From Onchocerca volvulus (taxonomy: Eukaryota; Nematoda; Chromadorea; Rhabditida; Onchocercidae): a stretch of 64,000 nucleotides of DNA. Every line of letters begins with the position of its first letter. Positions within the stretch are counted from its first letter, which is position 1. Made by a program: the position numbers and the translations under genes. Below are positions 48,785 through 62,034 of the stretch, one piece after another. The stretch covers positions 1 through 64,000 of the forward strand of contig HG738141.1 in NCBI GenBank assembly GCA_000499405.2, given 5' to 3'. The notes beneath the pieces are model-generated. The model worked only from the letters and a program-made list of their open reading frames with translations. It was not told the origin of the DNA and searched no databases.

Positions 48785-50352
48785 TCATTCTTTTATAATA
48801 CTCCAAGATAATATCGATTGTAAAAAAGAGGGCATTGAAACGATTAAAATTAGATATTGCATTGGAAAGATGAATGAATTTAATTGGATTCTTTTTCTTA
48901 ATTTTATTTTTTTAAAAATCAATTTTCAAAAATTGATACGACAAATTTGCAATATAATTCTTTAATCCAACAGAGACAGGAATTGAATTTGAATATATAT
49001 TTGAATGGAATTGATTTATCAATTCAATTAATAAATGTATGGAAGGATATTTTATTAACCATAGGTATTCTTTTCAAAACGAAATAAAGAATGCTTAAAA
49101 AATTTAAAAAAAAAAGGTAATATTCCAATTTATAATTTCAATTATGATTTAAAAATAATTTGTTTTCATTTATTTTTTCAACTTTTCACTTTTTTAAAAT
49201 CTGGTATATTTGAAGAAATTTTTACAAATGTCTTTTCTTTTTTGGTAGATTTTGATAAAAATTTTAAATAGCTTTTAAATTGTGTTAAGTGATCTAAAGA
49301 ATGCAATTCTTGTCTTGATATTTAAATTGTAATTAAGGAACTGAAATTGTATGAAAGAATTTTAAGTATATTTTCGATATTTTTCTGATCAATCATTTCT
49401 CCTTGCAAATCAAAAACAAAAGAAAATACCAACAAAATTAATTTTTACAACATAAAATACATCATAATTATTATTTTATCAATGCAAAAATTCCAAAATT
49501 AAAGAAATTTATGCAAATGAAAAAATAAAGAATAAATAGTAATTGTGGAAAACTGTGCATAAATAATTTTGTTATTGAAATATTGAACTTTTTAAAAATT
49601 CAACTTTAAAAAATCCCGCATTTTTGTATTAATACAACGGAAGAAGTTATATTTCAATCGATCCATGGGACAGTTTTGTTCTTATCAGTGATATTTGTTA
49701 AAAATTTAAAATTTTGCTTAATATTTTAATTATCATATAATTACTGATAGTGCAGAGGTAAATTGTGAATCTGATAATTTCAACCTGACAATTTCAATCA
49801 TACCAAAAAAAGAACCGGCATATTGAATATATTCAACAATATAAAATTGCTAATAATCAATGAACTTATACGAGAAATGTTAAATAAAGAAATGTGAAAT
49901 AATTAAATTTTTATTTTTTCTGAAATTTTTCTAATTAAATTAACATTAATTTCATTTCTTTTGATATATATATGTACATCAAAAAAAAAAAAAAAAGTAA
50001 AAAAGAATCATTCATACAACTTAATAATTACTCCATTTTTTTTTTTTGGATTTGACGTTTAATAGTTGTTCTCAGTTTTTTTAAAATATATTTTGAAAAA
50101 ATTAGTAAATTTTCAAATCTATGTCCAATTATCTGATTAATTTTAAAAATTTCAATCATATCTCAATACTAATGACAAGCCATACATATGATAGAGTATA
50201 CATATATATATTTAAAAAAAAAAAAAAAAAAAAAAACTTGAAAAACTTGAAAAAAAAAACTTGAATAATTACTAAATTTCCAAATTTGAGATCTAATTAT
50301 TTCATTAATTTCAAAAATTTTAAGAATACTTCAATATCGATGATATCGATAC

Positions 50353-50375
50353 TATATATATATATATATATATAT
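50353..50375. repeat. TA dinucleotide microsatellite
   Basis: About ten TA units. Confidence 0.9.
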
Positions 50376-50657
50376 GTAAATTTTATAAAATATATTTTAA
50401 AATTTTCAATCCCTTTGATATTTATTTTGGATTGTTCTTTAAAATTTTTTAAATTTTCAAAGTTTTTACAGTTTTTCTTTTTTCTCTTTTTCTTCCTCGT
50501 CCTTGAATATATAAATAAATACATGAATGTTAAACAATTTATTCTGAAAAATTGTAATTTTTTTTTTTTCGCTTTCTTTGACATTGAGAAATGACGATGA
50601 CGAATGGAAAATATCTAAAAATTTCATCTTTTTCTTTTTTTCAATATGATTTTGATA

Positions 50658-50857
<200 letters not shown>

Positions 50858-52744
50858 CTAAATGATATAGTGGAAATATAATGAGAAGATAAATATATTT
50901 CCGAAAATATATTTGTAATTTGCATTTTTCTTTGATTTTATTTTGAATTCCATACAAGATCTTTTCCGAAATATTCTGAAATGAAAGAACATTTTTTAAA
51001 TTAGTAATTTGCAATTTATATTATTTTAGTAATTTAATATCAATTTAGTAATTTGTGACTTAATTTATTGGCACCAATTTGCAATTTATATTTAGTATCA
51101 ATTTAGTACCAATTTAATTACTGTTCAATTTTTTAAAATTAATTAAAGTAATAAAGCAGTTATCTTTGTTTCGACATTCACATAACTATATCATTAGATG
51201 AAATAAGAAGTAAAAGAAAATAAAAATTTTCGTGTGATCGAAAAGTTCACTTTTTTTTTCAAAAATTTTCAATCAAGCATCTTTGATTATAATTTAAAAA
51301 AAAAAAATTATTTGAATTCTAATTTTATGATAATTTTATTAATAATACTGTTTGTAATCGCTAAACATTTCGTATTTTCTAAATTAAAGCTTATTCTGAA
51401 TTGCAATGAAACATTTGAATAAAATAATAACTAAAAATCACAGAATGTTAAATTTGCTAAAAATCTCAAAAATTTGCTTTTTTTTTGAAATTTCATATAT
51501 TTCTATTCATTTTTTGTCCTATGAATAAATTTTTAATATTTTTAGGAGTTTTTTTTGAAAATTTTCGGATTTTTTGTCAAAGAAAAAAAAAAAAAAAAGC
51601 ATTCCGAAACATTTAACACAACAATTGATAGCTAGATTAATTTTTGAATCAAAAACTTTTTAATTATTTCGATAATAATCACTCAGCCTCGTTTTAATTA
51701 CAATAAAATATAATTAATTTGAGAGCAATCAATAAAATCAATTACATTATCTTAATTCTGCAGTAGATTAATCAGAAGTAATAATAAATTTTCGCATTTT
51801 GTTTTACCGAAATGCTTTCTCTCATTAATATCAGTATGAATCAAATTTATCACCTTATCAGTGTTAGGTATTCGAATTATTAGACTTTTTTTTTTTTTGA
51901 ATTACTTCTCATATTTTCATATTTTCATGTTTTTTACGTGAAAACCGTATCAGTTCTGTATAAATATATTTTTCGGATCAAAGCAATTTTCAAGTTTTTA
52001 TATATATATTTCGTTTTTGTCGCAATTTGCTTTTAAATGATGGAAATAAATTTCAGAAATATTGGAATTAGATAAATGGTTTATCAAGGATGAAGATAGA
52101 CTTGCAGATTTTCTTAATTTTGCAAACTTGCAGACTTGCAGACTTGTAGTTTTTTTTTTTTTGAACTGCAAAAAAATTATTAAATTATATCATACTTGAA
52201 GTTATAAACTTATTATACGAGATTTTAATATAGTATTAACTTCTTCCCTAATAATTTGCAAAAAATTAACTAAATTAAACAGAAATCAGGTAATACAAGA
52301 AAAAATTAAGTTCATGTAAGATGTCCAGTTATGAATTTGATTTGAAATTTGAAAATCTAAAATTCTCTTCAAAAATGAAGAAAAACGTTGATTTATGCTA
52401 TCAATCGAAGTTTATTATTGATTAGATTGATTGATTCAAATCTTTTGACAATTATTTCAATTATTACTTTATTCAGTATTGCTAACAGAATAATTTTCAT
52501 ATTTTTATTATAAATCTGACTGATAATTTTAATACATGAATCATATAAAATTATCAATTAATATTTCCACGTTTGTGATAATATCTATTATTATCGAAAG
52601 TTACTTTTTATTCAAAAACATAAATATGATGAAATATGTATTGCTAGATCACGTAAAAGAAAAATTCGAAATTAAAAACAGCCGAAAAAGAATTCGTATT
52701 TTTATACTTTTTTTAAAAAATTTCTGCGAAATTCTGGAGAAAAG

Positions 52745-53335
52745 TTAATCGCATCATAGTTGTGTGACGTATCAATTAATTCGAATTAAAATTAATTGCC
52801 AATTCCAATTTTGATTTCAATTTATTCATTTTTTTTTTCGTACAGTATGAATAAATTTCAAACTAATTAACAGGAAGAGAAAAATAACATCATTGTTTTA
52901 TGACCTATCAATACATCATAGTATCAATCATTTTAAATTAACATTAATTGTCAATTCAAATTTGAATTATAATTTAGAAATTTCAAACTAATTAATTTTT
53001 ATGGGAAAAACTTTTTCTCATATTTAATAAGTTATTTGAATTTGAAGAAAAGGAAGTGAATTTAAATACAAATAATAAGAATTTTTTATTTTGATGTGAT
53101 GTTATTTGTGAAAAATGTGAAAATATTAATTTCCAAAGAAATAAATTATTGTGATTTATTAGAATAATATTTTTCTTACATTCAGTAAATGATTGATTTG
53201 AATTTGGAAAAACAGAAAATGAATTTAAGTACATACAAATTCTGAGAAATTTTATTTTAACATAATGCTATAAGCGAAAGATATAAAAATACTAATTTCT
53301 AAAGAGATTTTCTAAAAAAAAAAATTTTTTTTGAT
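52745..53335. repeat. Two successive diverged duplications
   Basis: A first pair (about 52745-52870 and 52890-52990) shares GCATCATAG/ACATCAT, TATCAAT and TTTCAAACTAATTAA. A second pair (about 53030-53160 and 53195-53330) shares TTGAATTTG, a GTGAATTTAAATAC/ATGAATTTAAGTAC block and AATATTAATTTCCAAAGA/AATACTAATTTCTAAAGA, with an offset of about 162 bases. Confidence 0.7.
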
Positions 53336-54625
53336 ATATTCGAAACAAATAACTTATAATAATTTATTAAAATACTGATTGATTATGAGCAAAATTTATG
53401 AATTTATTCATTTCAAATTATACAATAATAATCTTACTGTCAGATATAAAACACGTGCGATAGTAATTAAGCGCATGATAATAATTAAGGATGTGATAAT
53501 AATTGAATTTGCACAAAAAAGTTTTTTTTTTGGGATGACATATGAAATGGAAATTGAAAATATAATCAAAAAATACAAATTGCACCATCAAATACAAATT
53601 TGTAAAAATATATAAAGCATGTAAAATGAATATATTGATTTCTTTTTTTTTTTTTTAATTTTTTAAGTACAATGTGACAAATGAGCAAACAAAAAGCAAA
53701 ATTCATGCGATAGAATTTCATTAATTCATTAAATAAAACTTATTTTCTTATTGTCAATAACATGAATTAATTTACATGAATTAATAAAAAATGGAATGAT
53801 TTAAAAAGGTTAACAAATATTTGTAGTAAAAATTAATCAATTAAATTTATAGGATACATTTGTAGTGTATGTATAGAATTGAATAATTAAAAGAAACAAT
53901 AAATGATAAAAGATTTATTATAAAAGAAAATCTGAAAAATTTTTTGGAAAATACAAATTAATGACTGAAATTTTTCAGCTATTTAAATAATTTAAACAAT
54001 CAGATGAAGGATGAAAAAAATTGGTCGAATATTTCGATAAAAAAATTAATTGATTTCTTTTTTAGGTACATTTAATGAATAAATGTAAGATTCAACCATG
54101 ATCTTAATCTTTATAAACAATGGAAAATTTTTAAACATTACAATATTATGTCATATATATCAACATTTTCGTCTAATATTTAACAATAGCAATGTAAAAT
54201 TTTTGGATCATTTTAATTTTTCAAAAAAAAAAATAAAAAAAATTGATAAATAAATTCAATTTTAAAAATCAAATCTGATAATAATAGTTTGATCTTTTTT
54301 CAAAATAAAAATAATTCAATTTTTTACTAAAAATAAACCTCAATCCTTTTTTTCTCTTTTTAACTCTTTCTAACAAACAAAATGATCGATTTTCAACAAG
54401 AATATTTCTAAAAATTTTTTTCAAGATTATTTTTATTTTGAAAAAAGATTGAATAAAAAAAGGCTTGCAATTGATAATTAAATTATAATTTTTCAATTTT
54501 AATTTTTTTGCTTTATTTTTATCAACAAATAAAAATAAAGAAGAATTTTTCTAAAAATAAACCAAAAATTTAGCTAATCTTTTCGAAATATTTCATCAGA
54601 TATAAATATGAAAGATTGAAAATTT

Positions 54626-57600
54626 TTAGAGAAGCCTTTTTGTTAATGTAACAATTCTTTTGAAGCCTTGCCTTATTCGACTTGATTTTTTCTCATCATG
54701 ATCATTACCATGATTATTATTATTATTATTATTGTTATGATTATTATGACTATGATTATGATTATGATTGCCATTGATAAAAATACCTCGTGGTTCACGT
54801 GTTAATCGTATCATATTCGTAATTTTAGTCGCATATGACGTAGCCGAAGTATGCGATGTATGATTAGTAGTAGTATTGGATGATTTACTGCGTAATGCTG
54901 TTAATATTGCTGCATCGAAAACTTCCTTTAAATTATGTTGTGTTAACGCGGAACATTCCAAATAATCAGTACATAAATCTTCGCTTAACATTCGCGCTTT
55001 TGATTCGCTAACCGGTTGTTCGCCATTTTTGCACAAATCAATTACCAAACTAACATTTGCCCGTAAATCGCATTGTGTACCAACGAGGATTACTGAAATT
55101 TTTTGTAAAATAATAAAGTTATTTTGTTTGATAAAATTGAGAAATAAAATCTTTATCACAGTTCGTCAATTTCTTTATTAATCAACTAGCTGGACTCGGT
55201 CAGGCAAATCCTGAATGGACATAGCTAAATAAAAATGCAAATGTTCGCTTGTTTCAAAATTTCAAATCTCCGAAGATTTTTAAAAACGCGCCTATTCAAA
55301 TGCAACGTTGCATGAAAATTTCGAATCAATCAATGAAGAACTTGAAACGTTGTATGGTTGTGTGCCAACTAAGATTATTGAAATTTTTGTAAACAAAACG
55401 ATTAATTGTTTGAATAAAAATTAAAAAATGACAAAAGTTTTTTACTACAAAAGTACAAAAAAAAAAAATAAATTATAAAAAAGCGAAAACATAAAACTAA
55501 ATAATAAAGAAATTTCTATCAAATTCGTAAATACAAAAAAAATAATCATCTATAACTAGCTAAATGGTTAAATTTTGATCCCTACTTTTTTTATTACCTA
55601 AATTTTTCTTTTCATAAATTTCCGAGTTTTTCTTTTTTTTTTCAAGATAATTATTTAATTCAAATAATTCGGGAATTGATTATTGCTACTATTTATTGGT
55701 TGAAAATTTTAATCATATGAGAAGTGATGAAGCTGTACATTTATTACTTTTTAGTAAATTTTTTAAACATTAGCAAATTCCTTTATCTAAATTTAATAAT
55801 TTTAAATTTTAATTGGTCAAATATTTTTCTCAACTATATATTTTGTACATAATATGGAAAAATATTTGAATAATTAAATTTTGCGCATAATATTCGGAAT
55901 AATTATCTTGCGATTTATTTTCAAATGTTGAAAATGAAATAACCGGGTGCATTAGGTACTGTTTTATTAATTTCCGGTATCCAATGATCGGTAATTGAAC
56001 GAAGAGTACTGGGTAACATAACATTGAAACACAACAGGAATACATCCGTATCCGGATAAGTAAATGGTCGTAGCGAATCGAATCTAGCCTAAAATCATTA
56101 TTATTTTTCTTAGTTAAATCAATAAATATCTTCATTAACATAATAATGAGAGCTTATCATATCAATCTTTATTTCTGTCACTTTCAAAAAAAAAAAAAAA
56201 AAAATTGAAAACATTTAAATCAAATACGTAAGGAAAATTGATAAAATTTATCATTAGTAATAATATCATGGACTCATGGGCTACTTTCAAATACCTTATC
56301 ATATTAAAAATAATCAAAATTATCATTTTAAACGGATCACTTTAATTATGAATAGTGCAGAATCAATAATATTTTTAATATATTACCCAATTAACTTATT
56401 AATAAGCAAGTGAAAATTATTTTCTTCGATCAAGGAACTAAATAATCCGTTATTAGGGTAGTAGAGATCGTATCAGACAGATTAGAACTAGAAGCAAACT
56501 TTCTGCCGGATAACAAATAGTACTGTATACCGTATTCACATACAGTAATAAGTACCGGTTGAACGGAGTGTACTATACTCCACACTCGATCAACAAATAG
56601 TAATATATAGTCGATGAACGAAGTTAGTCTTAATGAATCTAATCAATACGGAAAGGTTCTCAATTATCAAATTGAAAAATATAAGCAGCAATTATTATCT
56701 TTTCTGAAAATGATACGAACTTATTTATCTTCTTAAAACAAGCAAATGATAACTTGAATTGAACAGAAATGATAAAAGATTAAGAAAAGAGTAAATAATT
56801 TTACAATTTTGATATAACATTAAAATTTTTATTTCTTTACCTCGGAATAAAAAACAAATTTGTAAATTTAGAAATCGAAAATTTTCAAATAATAATTTTA
56901 GCTTTATTATCTTACTATGACATTCAATGGCATTTTAATGTAACTCATATGGAAATTTTGATTAATGAAACTTTGAAGCTTGATTTTAAACTTATGACTG
57001 ATTGAATGCATTTGTTATATATTCCTTAGAATTATTTAACTAAAATGCATATAAAATACTTGAAATAACTGACCGATAATGCAATATACGAAATATAAAA
57101 ATGAGATATATGAAATGCGATACATGAAATATAGTTAAAATTACAGTATTCAACAAGGGAATATGGTAAGCAAAAGCATTTTGCTTGATTATGGTAACAC
57201 AACCATATGTTAAAATGCAAATTTTTCCTTGTTATTATTTGTTTTGATTTTAATTTCATTTTTTTTTTTTAAACGGATCGAAATAAAATGGGAGAAGAAA
57301 AAAGATCAAACCTTTCCAGCAGTATCACAAAGTTGTAGACGTATTGGTTGATTATCGACCCTTACCAGAACTGCAAATAGTAAATATAAATAAAAATTTT
57401 TTAGGAAACTGAAATCTCGAATTGCTAGAATATCTTCGTATTGTTAGATGATTGAAATAAAATTCAAAAATTTGACAATGAATTTTAAGAAAATTTTGGA
57501 ATTTAATTTCATATTGAATTTGCTGATTGGCAGTGGTAAAATTCAATGTAAGTTTATACATATATAGAAAAATAAAACTTTTTTTAATCGCAAGGATGGA

Positions 57601-58138
57601 TTTAAAAAAAAAAAAAGTGAATTCAAGCAATTCTGTTTAAAATAAGTAATTTTCAAGAAAAAAAAATCAGCTTTAATAAACGATAATTTGAAAATCAAGA
57701 TTCAATTGATATTAAAGAATCAATTTTACTATCTGGATTAGCTTGAAATCGTAATATATTTGCTCAATTCTTGTTTTTCTTTTTTTTTTTTTTTTTTTTT
57801 TCAAGATTAAAGAAATATTGAATATAGCAAAGATGGGTGATAAGAATCATAGAAATGATTGCATATAATCACAATTCGGATCAATTAAAAATGTGACGAT
57901 TTTTAAAAAATACTAAACTTACAAAAGATTTTAAAATTCAAGTTAAAAAAAAATTTAAATAAGAAAACAAACCAGAGTAATTATCAAATGCCGTCGGAAT
58001 ATATTGTTTCGGATAACCATTTGTGGTATATGAAACAATAAGTGATGTTTTTCCAACGGCAGCATCACCAACTAAAACGCATTTTAAATGTCGAATATTT
58101 TCCCCGTCATCCAACGGGTCCATTTCGATTCGAACCAT
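54626..58138 (-). CDS. chw-1: CHW-1/RhoU-like atypical Rho GTPase, 278 aa
   Basis: Four minus-strand exons, 58138-57973, 57370-57312, 56088-55944 and 55092-54626, join to 837 bases (phases 1, 0, 1). Rho motifs are all present in order: P-loop GDAAVGKT (24-31), switch I with PTAFDNYS (48-55), DTAG (71-74), switch II ending RFDSLRP, TQCD (129-132), a Rho insert helix, and ECSAL (169-173). Ala26 replaces Rac Gly12; Ala here is also a known feature of C. elegans CHW-1. Lys75 sits at the position of catalytic Gln61, followed by AR instead of the usual acidic pair. The C-terminal 85 residues are atypical: Ser/Thr-rich, then a His/Asn-rich run encoded by the ATT-rich stretch at 54716-54775, then a basic tail [12 protein letters not shown] with no CAAX cysteine. 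CHW-1 acts at the plasma membrane in axon guidance and cell polarity; the role here is inferred from family. Confidence 0.93.
55291..55375 (+). repeat. Dispersed repeat, copy 2 (partner at 36096-36180)
   Basis: AAATGCAACGTTGCATGAAA followed by TGAAGAACTTGAAACGTTGT and an ending CCAACTAAGA, the same order as at 36096. It lies in the third intron of the chw-1-like gene. Confidence 0.75.
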
Positions 58139-58319
58139 CGGGAAATTTTGTCAAAGTTGTGTAAATCAAATAATGATGATGATCACTTTGATATTCGTAC
58201 TGTTTCTTTTTTTTTTTTCTTTTGTTATTGCTAATTTCTGCGAAATAGAATTAATTTAGTTAAAAAAAAAAAATTTTCCTACAAACAAACATCAATAATA
58301 CGATATGGATAGTAAGATT

Positions 58320-58690
58320 AACTTCATATCTCACTAGTGGGAACGATAAATTTCATCTTTTATTAACAAGTTAAATAAATTTCACATTTATATTAATAGG
58401 TAGGATGAACTTCAATTTTAATGATATGATAAGATAAGACTTTATATTTTTTATTGTGAATAAGATGAATTTCGCATTTTTTGAGTAGGTGAAATAAATT
58501 TCACATTTTTCTAATAGGTAAGATGGACTTTGCCTTTTAGATAAAATAAGTTTCATTTTGTATGAATAGATAAGATCAAATTTGCATTTTGCTGATATGA
58601 TATGATAAATTCACATTTTATTAACAAGCAAAATAAACTTTTCATTTTACTAATATAATGAAATTTTAAATTTATTAATATTATACAGAA
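58320..58690. repeat. Degenerate tandem repeat upstream of chw-1
   Basis: About eight diverged copies, roughly 35-50 bases each, of an AGGTAAGATGAATTTCACAT-type unit followed by TTTTATTAATA. It starts about 180 bases upstream of the chw-1 start codon and so overlaps the likely promoter region. Confidence 0.65.
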
Positions 58691-61600
58691 AATACCAGTA
58701 ATAATATCTCTTTTTTTCTCCGTAATATTGTAGATAATATTCTCTTTCTTTCAAGTGGAAGAGTTTTGTTTGATTGTTTGAACGCTTTTAGAAAAGAAAG
58801 AATTAAATATCAAAAAAATATAAAACAAATTTTTAAAGAAATTTACTAAAATTTAAAAGAACAAACAAAAAAAGTAAGAACAAGCTTTAAAATGATATGC
58901 GAAGATGCTAAGCGATTAATTATCCAAAAATCAGAAAAGATTAGGAATGTGAAAAATGAAAAGCAATCAGAAAAGTATGTAAAAAAGGATTGAAAACAAA
59001 ATGATTGAAAACGGATGAAAAGGATTAATTTGATGCATGAACGAAGATGACGAAATGATTTGCGATAACGACAACGAAGTTTTTCGCAAAAATGTCCTTT
59101 TAATTTTTTAACAAACAACAAATATTTGTTTTCCAAATGATTAACAATTTTCATATTTTATGCAATCATTTGAGAAATCGTTTTATGCCAAAAAAAGTTG
59201 AAAAAAGAAAGTGGAAAGAAAGGAAGGAAGGAAAATGAATGAAACAGATATTGAATTATTTCGTAAAAAATAAAAATTACATTTAACCAAAAAAAACAAA
59301 TCTCTCAGTCTATCTTTTTTCTATCTCATTTAATTCACCAATTTGTTCCATTTTCATTTATTTAAATCTTTTCTTTCATTTTTTTCCTTTCATTTTCCTA
59401 GTTTTCATTTTTTTTTTCTTTCGAAAATTTCAAATATAATACTAATATTAATCAATATTTTTCATGCATGAATGAATTAGTTGCTTTATGATTTGCATGT
59501 ATTTGTAATGTATGCATGAGTTATTTTATGATTGAAATATAATTTAAAAATAAAATTGAAGGGAAATTATTTTAATTCATGCAATTTTGAGGGAAAAGAG
59601 ATGTTTGAAAAAAATTGATCATTTTCCTTATGGATACAATTATGATCATAATATAAAATTAATGCTTAAATCAAATTGATCATCTAATCAAATCGCTAAT
59701 TACGGAAAATTATATGATCCGGAAGTGAAATTTAATATTTGAAATTAATTAATCATTCGATTGAATTATTGATTATCAAAGATGCTATGAAGCTAAATTC
59801 ATTTCAACTGATTTGAAGTATAATTTTGTGATCCAATCAAATTAAATGACCAAGTCAAATTATTAATTAATGAAAATTATATTTTTAATTATTCTTATTA
59901 TCATATAAACCTATTTACTAGATTAATTGTAATCAGTATAGATCGAAATGTTTGCATCTAATATTTGGCAGCAACAAATATTATTTTATAGATAATAATG
60001 AAACGGTCATCAGCAAGACTATTTGCCTATTAAAAGGTCATTAATAGGATAATTTCTACCTATTAACCAAAATAAATTTTATCTGTTCTACATTTTAGAC
60101 TATAAGAAACAAAATTTTAGGCATTAAAAAAAAAAAAAATTATTCGGAGAAACAGGCGAAAGAAAAATTTAAATTTCTCCCAAAAGACTCAATATTGATA
60201 TTTTTTCCATATAAAACTTTTTCATGGATAATTCCAAAAAGTTTCAGCAATATCTTCCTCTAAAATTCGTGAATTTTATGAAACATTAAAATTTCGTAAA
60301 ACTAAAATTTTTGGAATGACTGAAAAAGTCAGAATTTTCGCATCGTCGAAGATAAATTAAATCTTATCATTCAATTTAAAGTCTAAACGGAAAAGATTTG
60401 AAAATTCATTAAATTTAATGAAATATATTTCATGGATGACTAACATTCACAAAGTTGCAATTTAGAATGAACTGAATTGAAATTGTGAAATTAAATTTTC
60501 GTATCATTGAAAAGATAAATTAATTTCTTTATTGTTTCAATGAAAAATTTATTCAAAAGACTTGAAAAATCAATCAAATGAATTTAAATTTCGATTTTCT
60601 CGAGAAACTTTCTTTATCCATAAATGATTTTTTGTATTTTAGATAAAATGAAATTTTCAAAAATTTATTTTCGGAATTCTTTCATCTATCATTCTGCTAA
60701 ATTCATCATTTTCTTTTCTTTTTTTTTTTTTTTTCCTAATTTTTGCGATATCCTGTTTTAATCAGCGATTTGTAACAAAAATTTGAAAAGAATGAATATG
60801 ATATTACTAGTTATTTGAATATTCTCATTCAAATCTTGGAAAATTTTAACAATTTTCACATCAAAAAAAAAAAAGTGTTACTGAGATGAATTTCATTTTT
60901 CCCTTTTATTTTATTTCTTTTTCCGATCATTTTGAAAAAAAAAAAAAAAAAAAAGCCGAAATTTTCAAATTATTGAACAAATAATGTCTGTCTGAAACAA
61001 TAAGGGGAGAATAAGAAATAAAATTCCAGAATAATTCATGCAAATTTATTCGAATAAATAAAGAAAAAAAAAAAGAAATTTTTTGAATTTTTACGAAACA
61101 ATTGTCGAATGCGAAATGAAGGAGAGCTTTTTTAAATTCGCAAAACTTTTTTAATTCACAATTTTTTAAAAATAAAGCAACTTTTTTTCGCAAAAAACAC
61201 ATCTTTTTTTAAATTTCATATTTGCAAATTAGCAAATTAAAAATAAAAAACGGAAATTAATTAGCTAATATTTATTTGTATATAAAGATTTGAATAATAT
61301 TTTATATATAGCAAATATTACGAAATTAAATGTCATCAAATGATCGATCATTGATTGATGATTTTCTTGAATTGATTTTATAAAAATGAGAGAAAAAAAA
61401 AGAAAAACGGGAAAAATGCATGGTTTATATGATTGCCTAAAGGTAAATTTAAACTTTCTTTTTTCTGATATTAAATTTCATTAAAAAATTTTTCAAATCT
61501 GAAAAATCATTTATTAAATAATTTGTTTTATTCTAAATATCAATAAGTTTCATAATTTTTTATCACTGGATTAAAATATGATCAAAATTTTTTAAATTTT

Positions 61601-61860
61601 CAATCAATGGATTAACTTTTCATGATAATAATAATTTTTGCTAATAGTTTTACAAAAAAAAAAAAAATCGAAAAATCTTACTGGAAATATTGCTTTAACA
61701 AATATTCAATATTTTATTAATTATTCGATTATGCTAATTAGAAAAACAAATACCACTGATTTGGCAATTGTTCAATTTTGTATTTAAAAAATTCGAAATG
61801 AAATTTTAAATTATTTAAACATCCATCCATTCTTCAGAGAAAAAGAAAATTCAAATTTAA
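58690..61860. other. AT-rich sequence without a supported gene
   Basis: No splice-consistent gene. Minus-strand frames at 58846-59154 and 60927-61202 have no recognisable domain. Confidence 0.5.
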
Positions 61861-61887
61861 AAGCTAAGATTCATTTTTTTTCAAGAA

Positions 61888-62030
61888 TCTTTTTTCACGT
61901 TACATTTGCATACATTACGCTTACGTCACACGTACGATAAACGTACGGTATCGAATTTTTCACGTTACATTTGCTTGCGTCATGCTTGCGATAAACATAT
62001 CTTTCTCACGTATATTTCACGTACATTTAA
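61888..62030. repeat. ACGT-rich tandem duplication, unit about 66 bases
   Basis: TTTTTCACGTTACATTTGC begins each of two units (near 61890 and 61956); each then runs through a TACG/TGCG-rich part to CGATAAACGTAC or CGATAAACATAT. The patch is GC-richer than its surroundings. Confidence 0.8.
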
Positions 62031-62034
62031 AATC

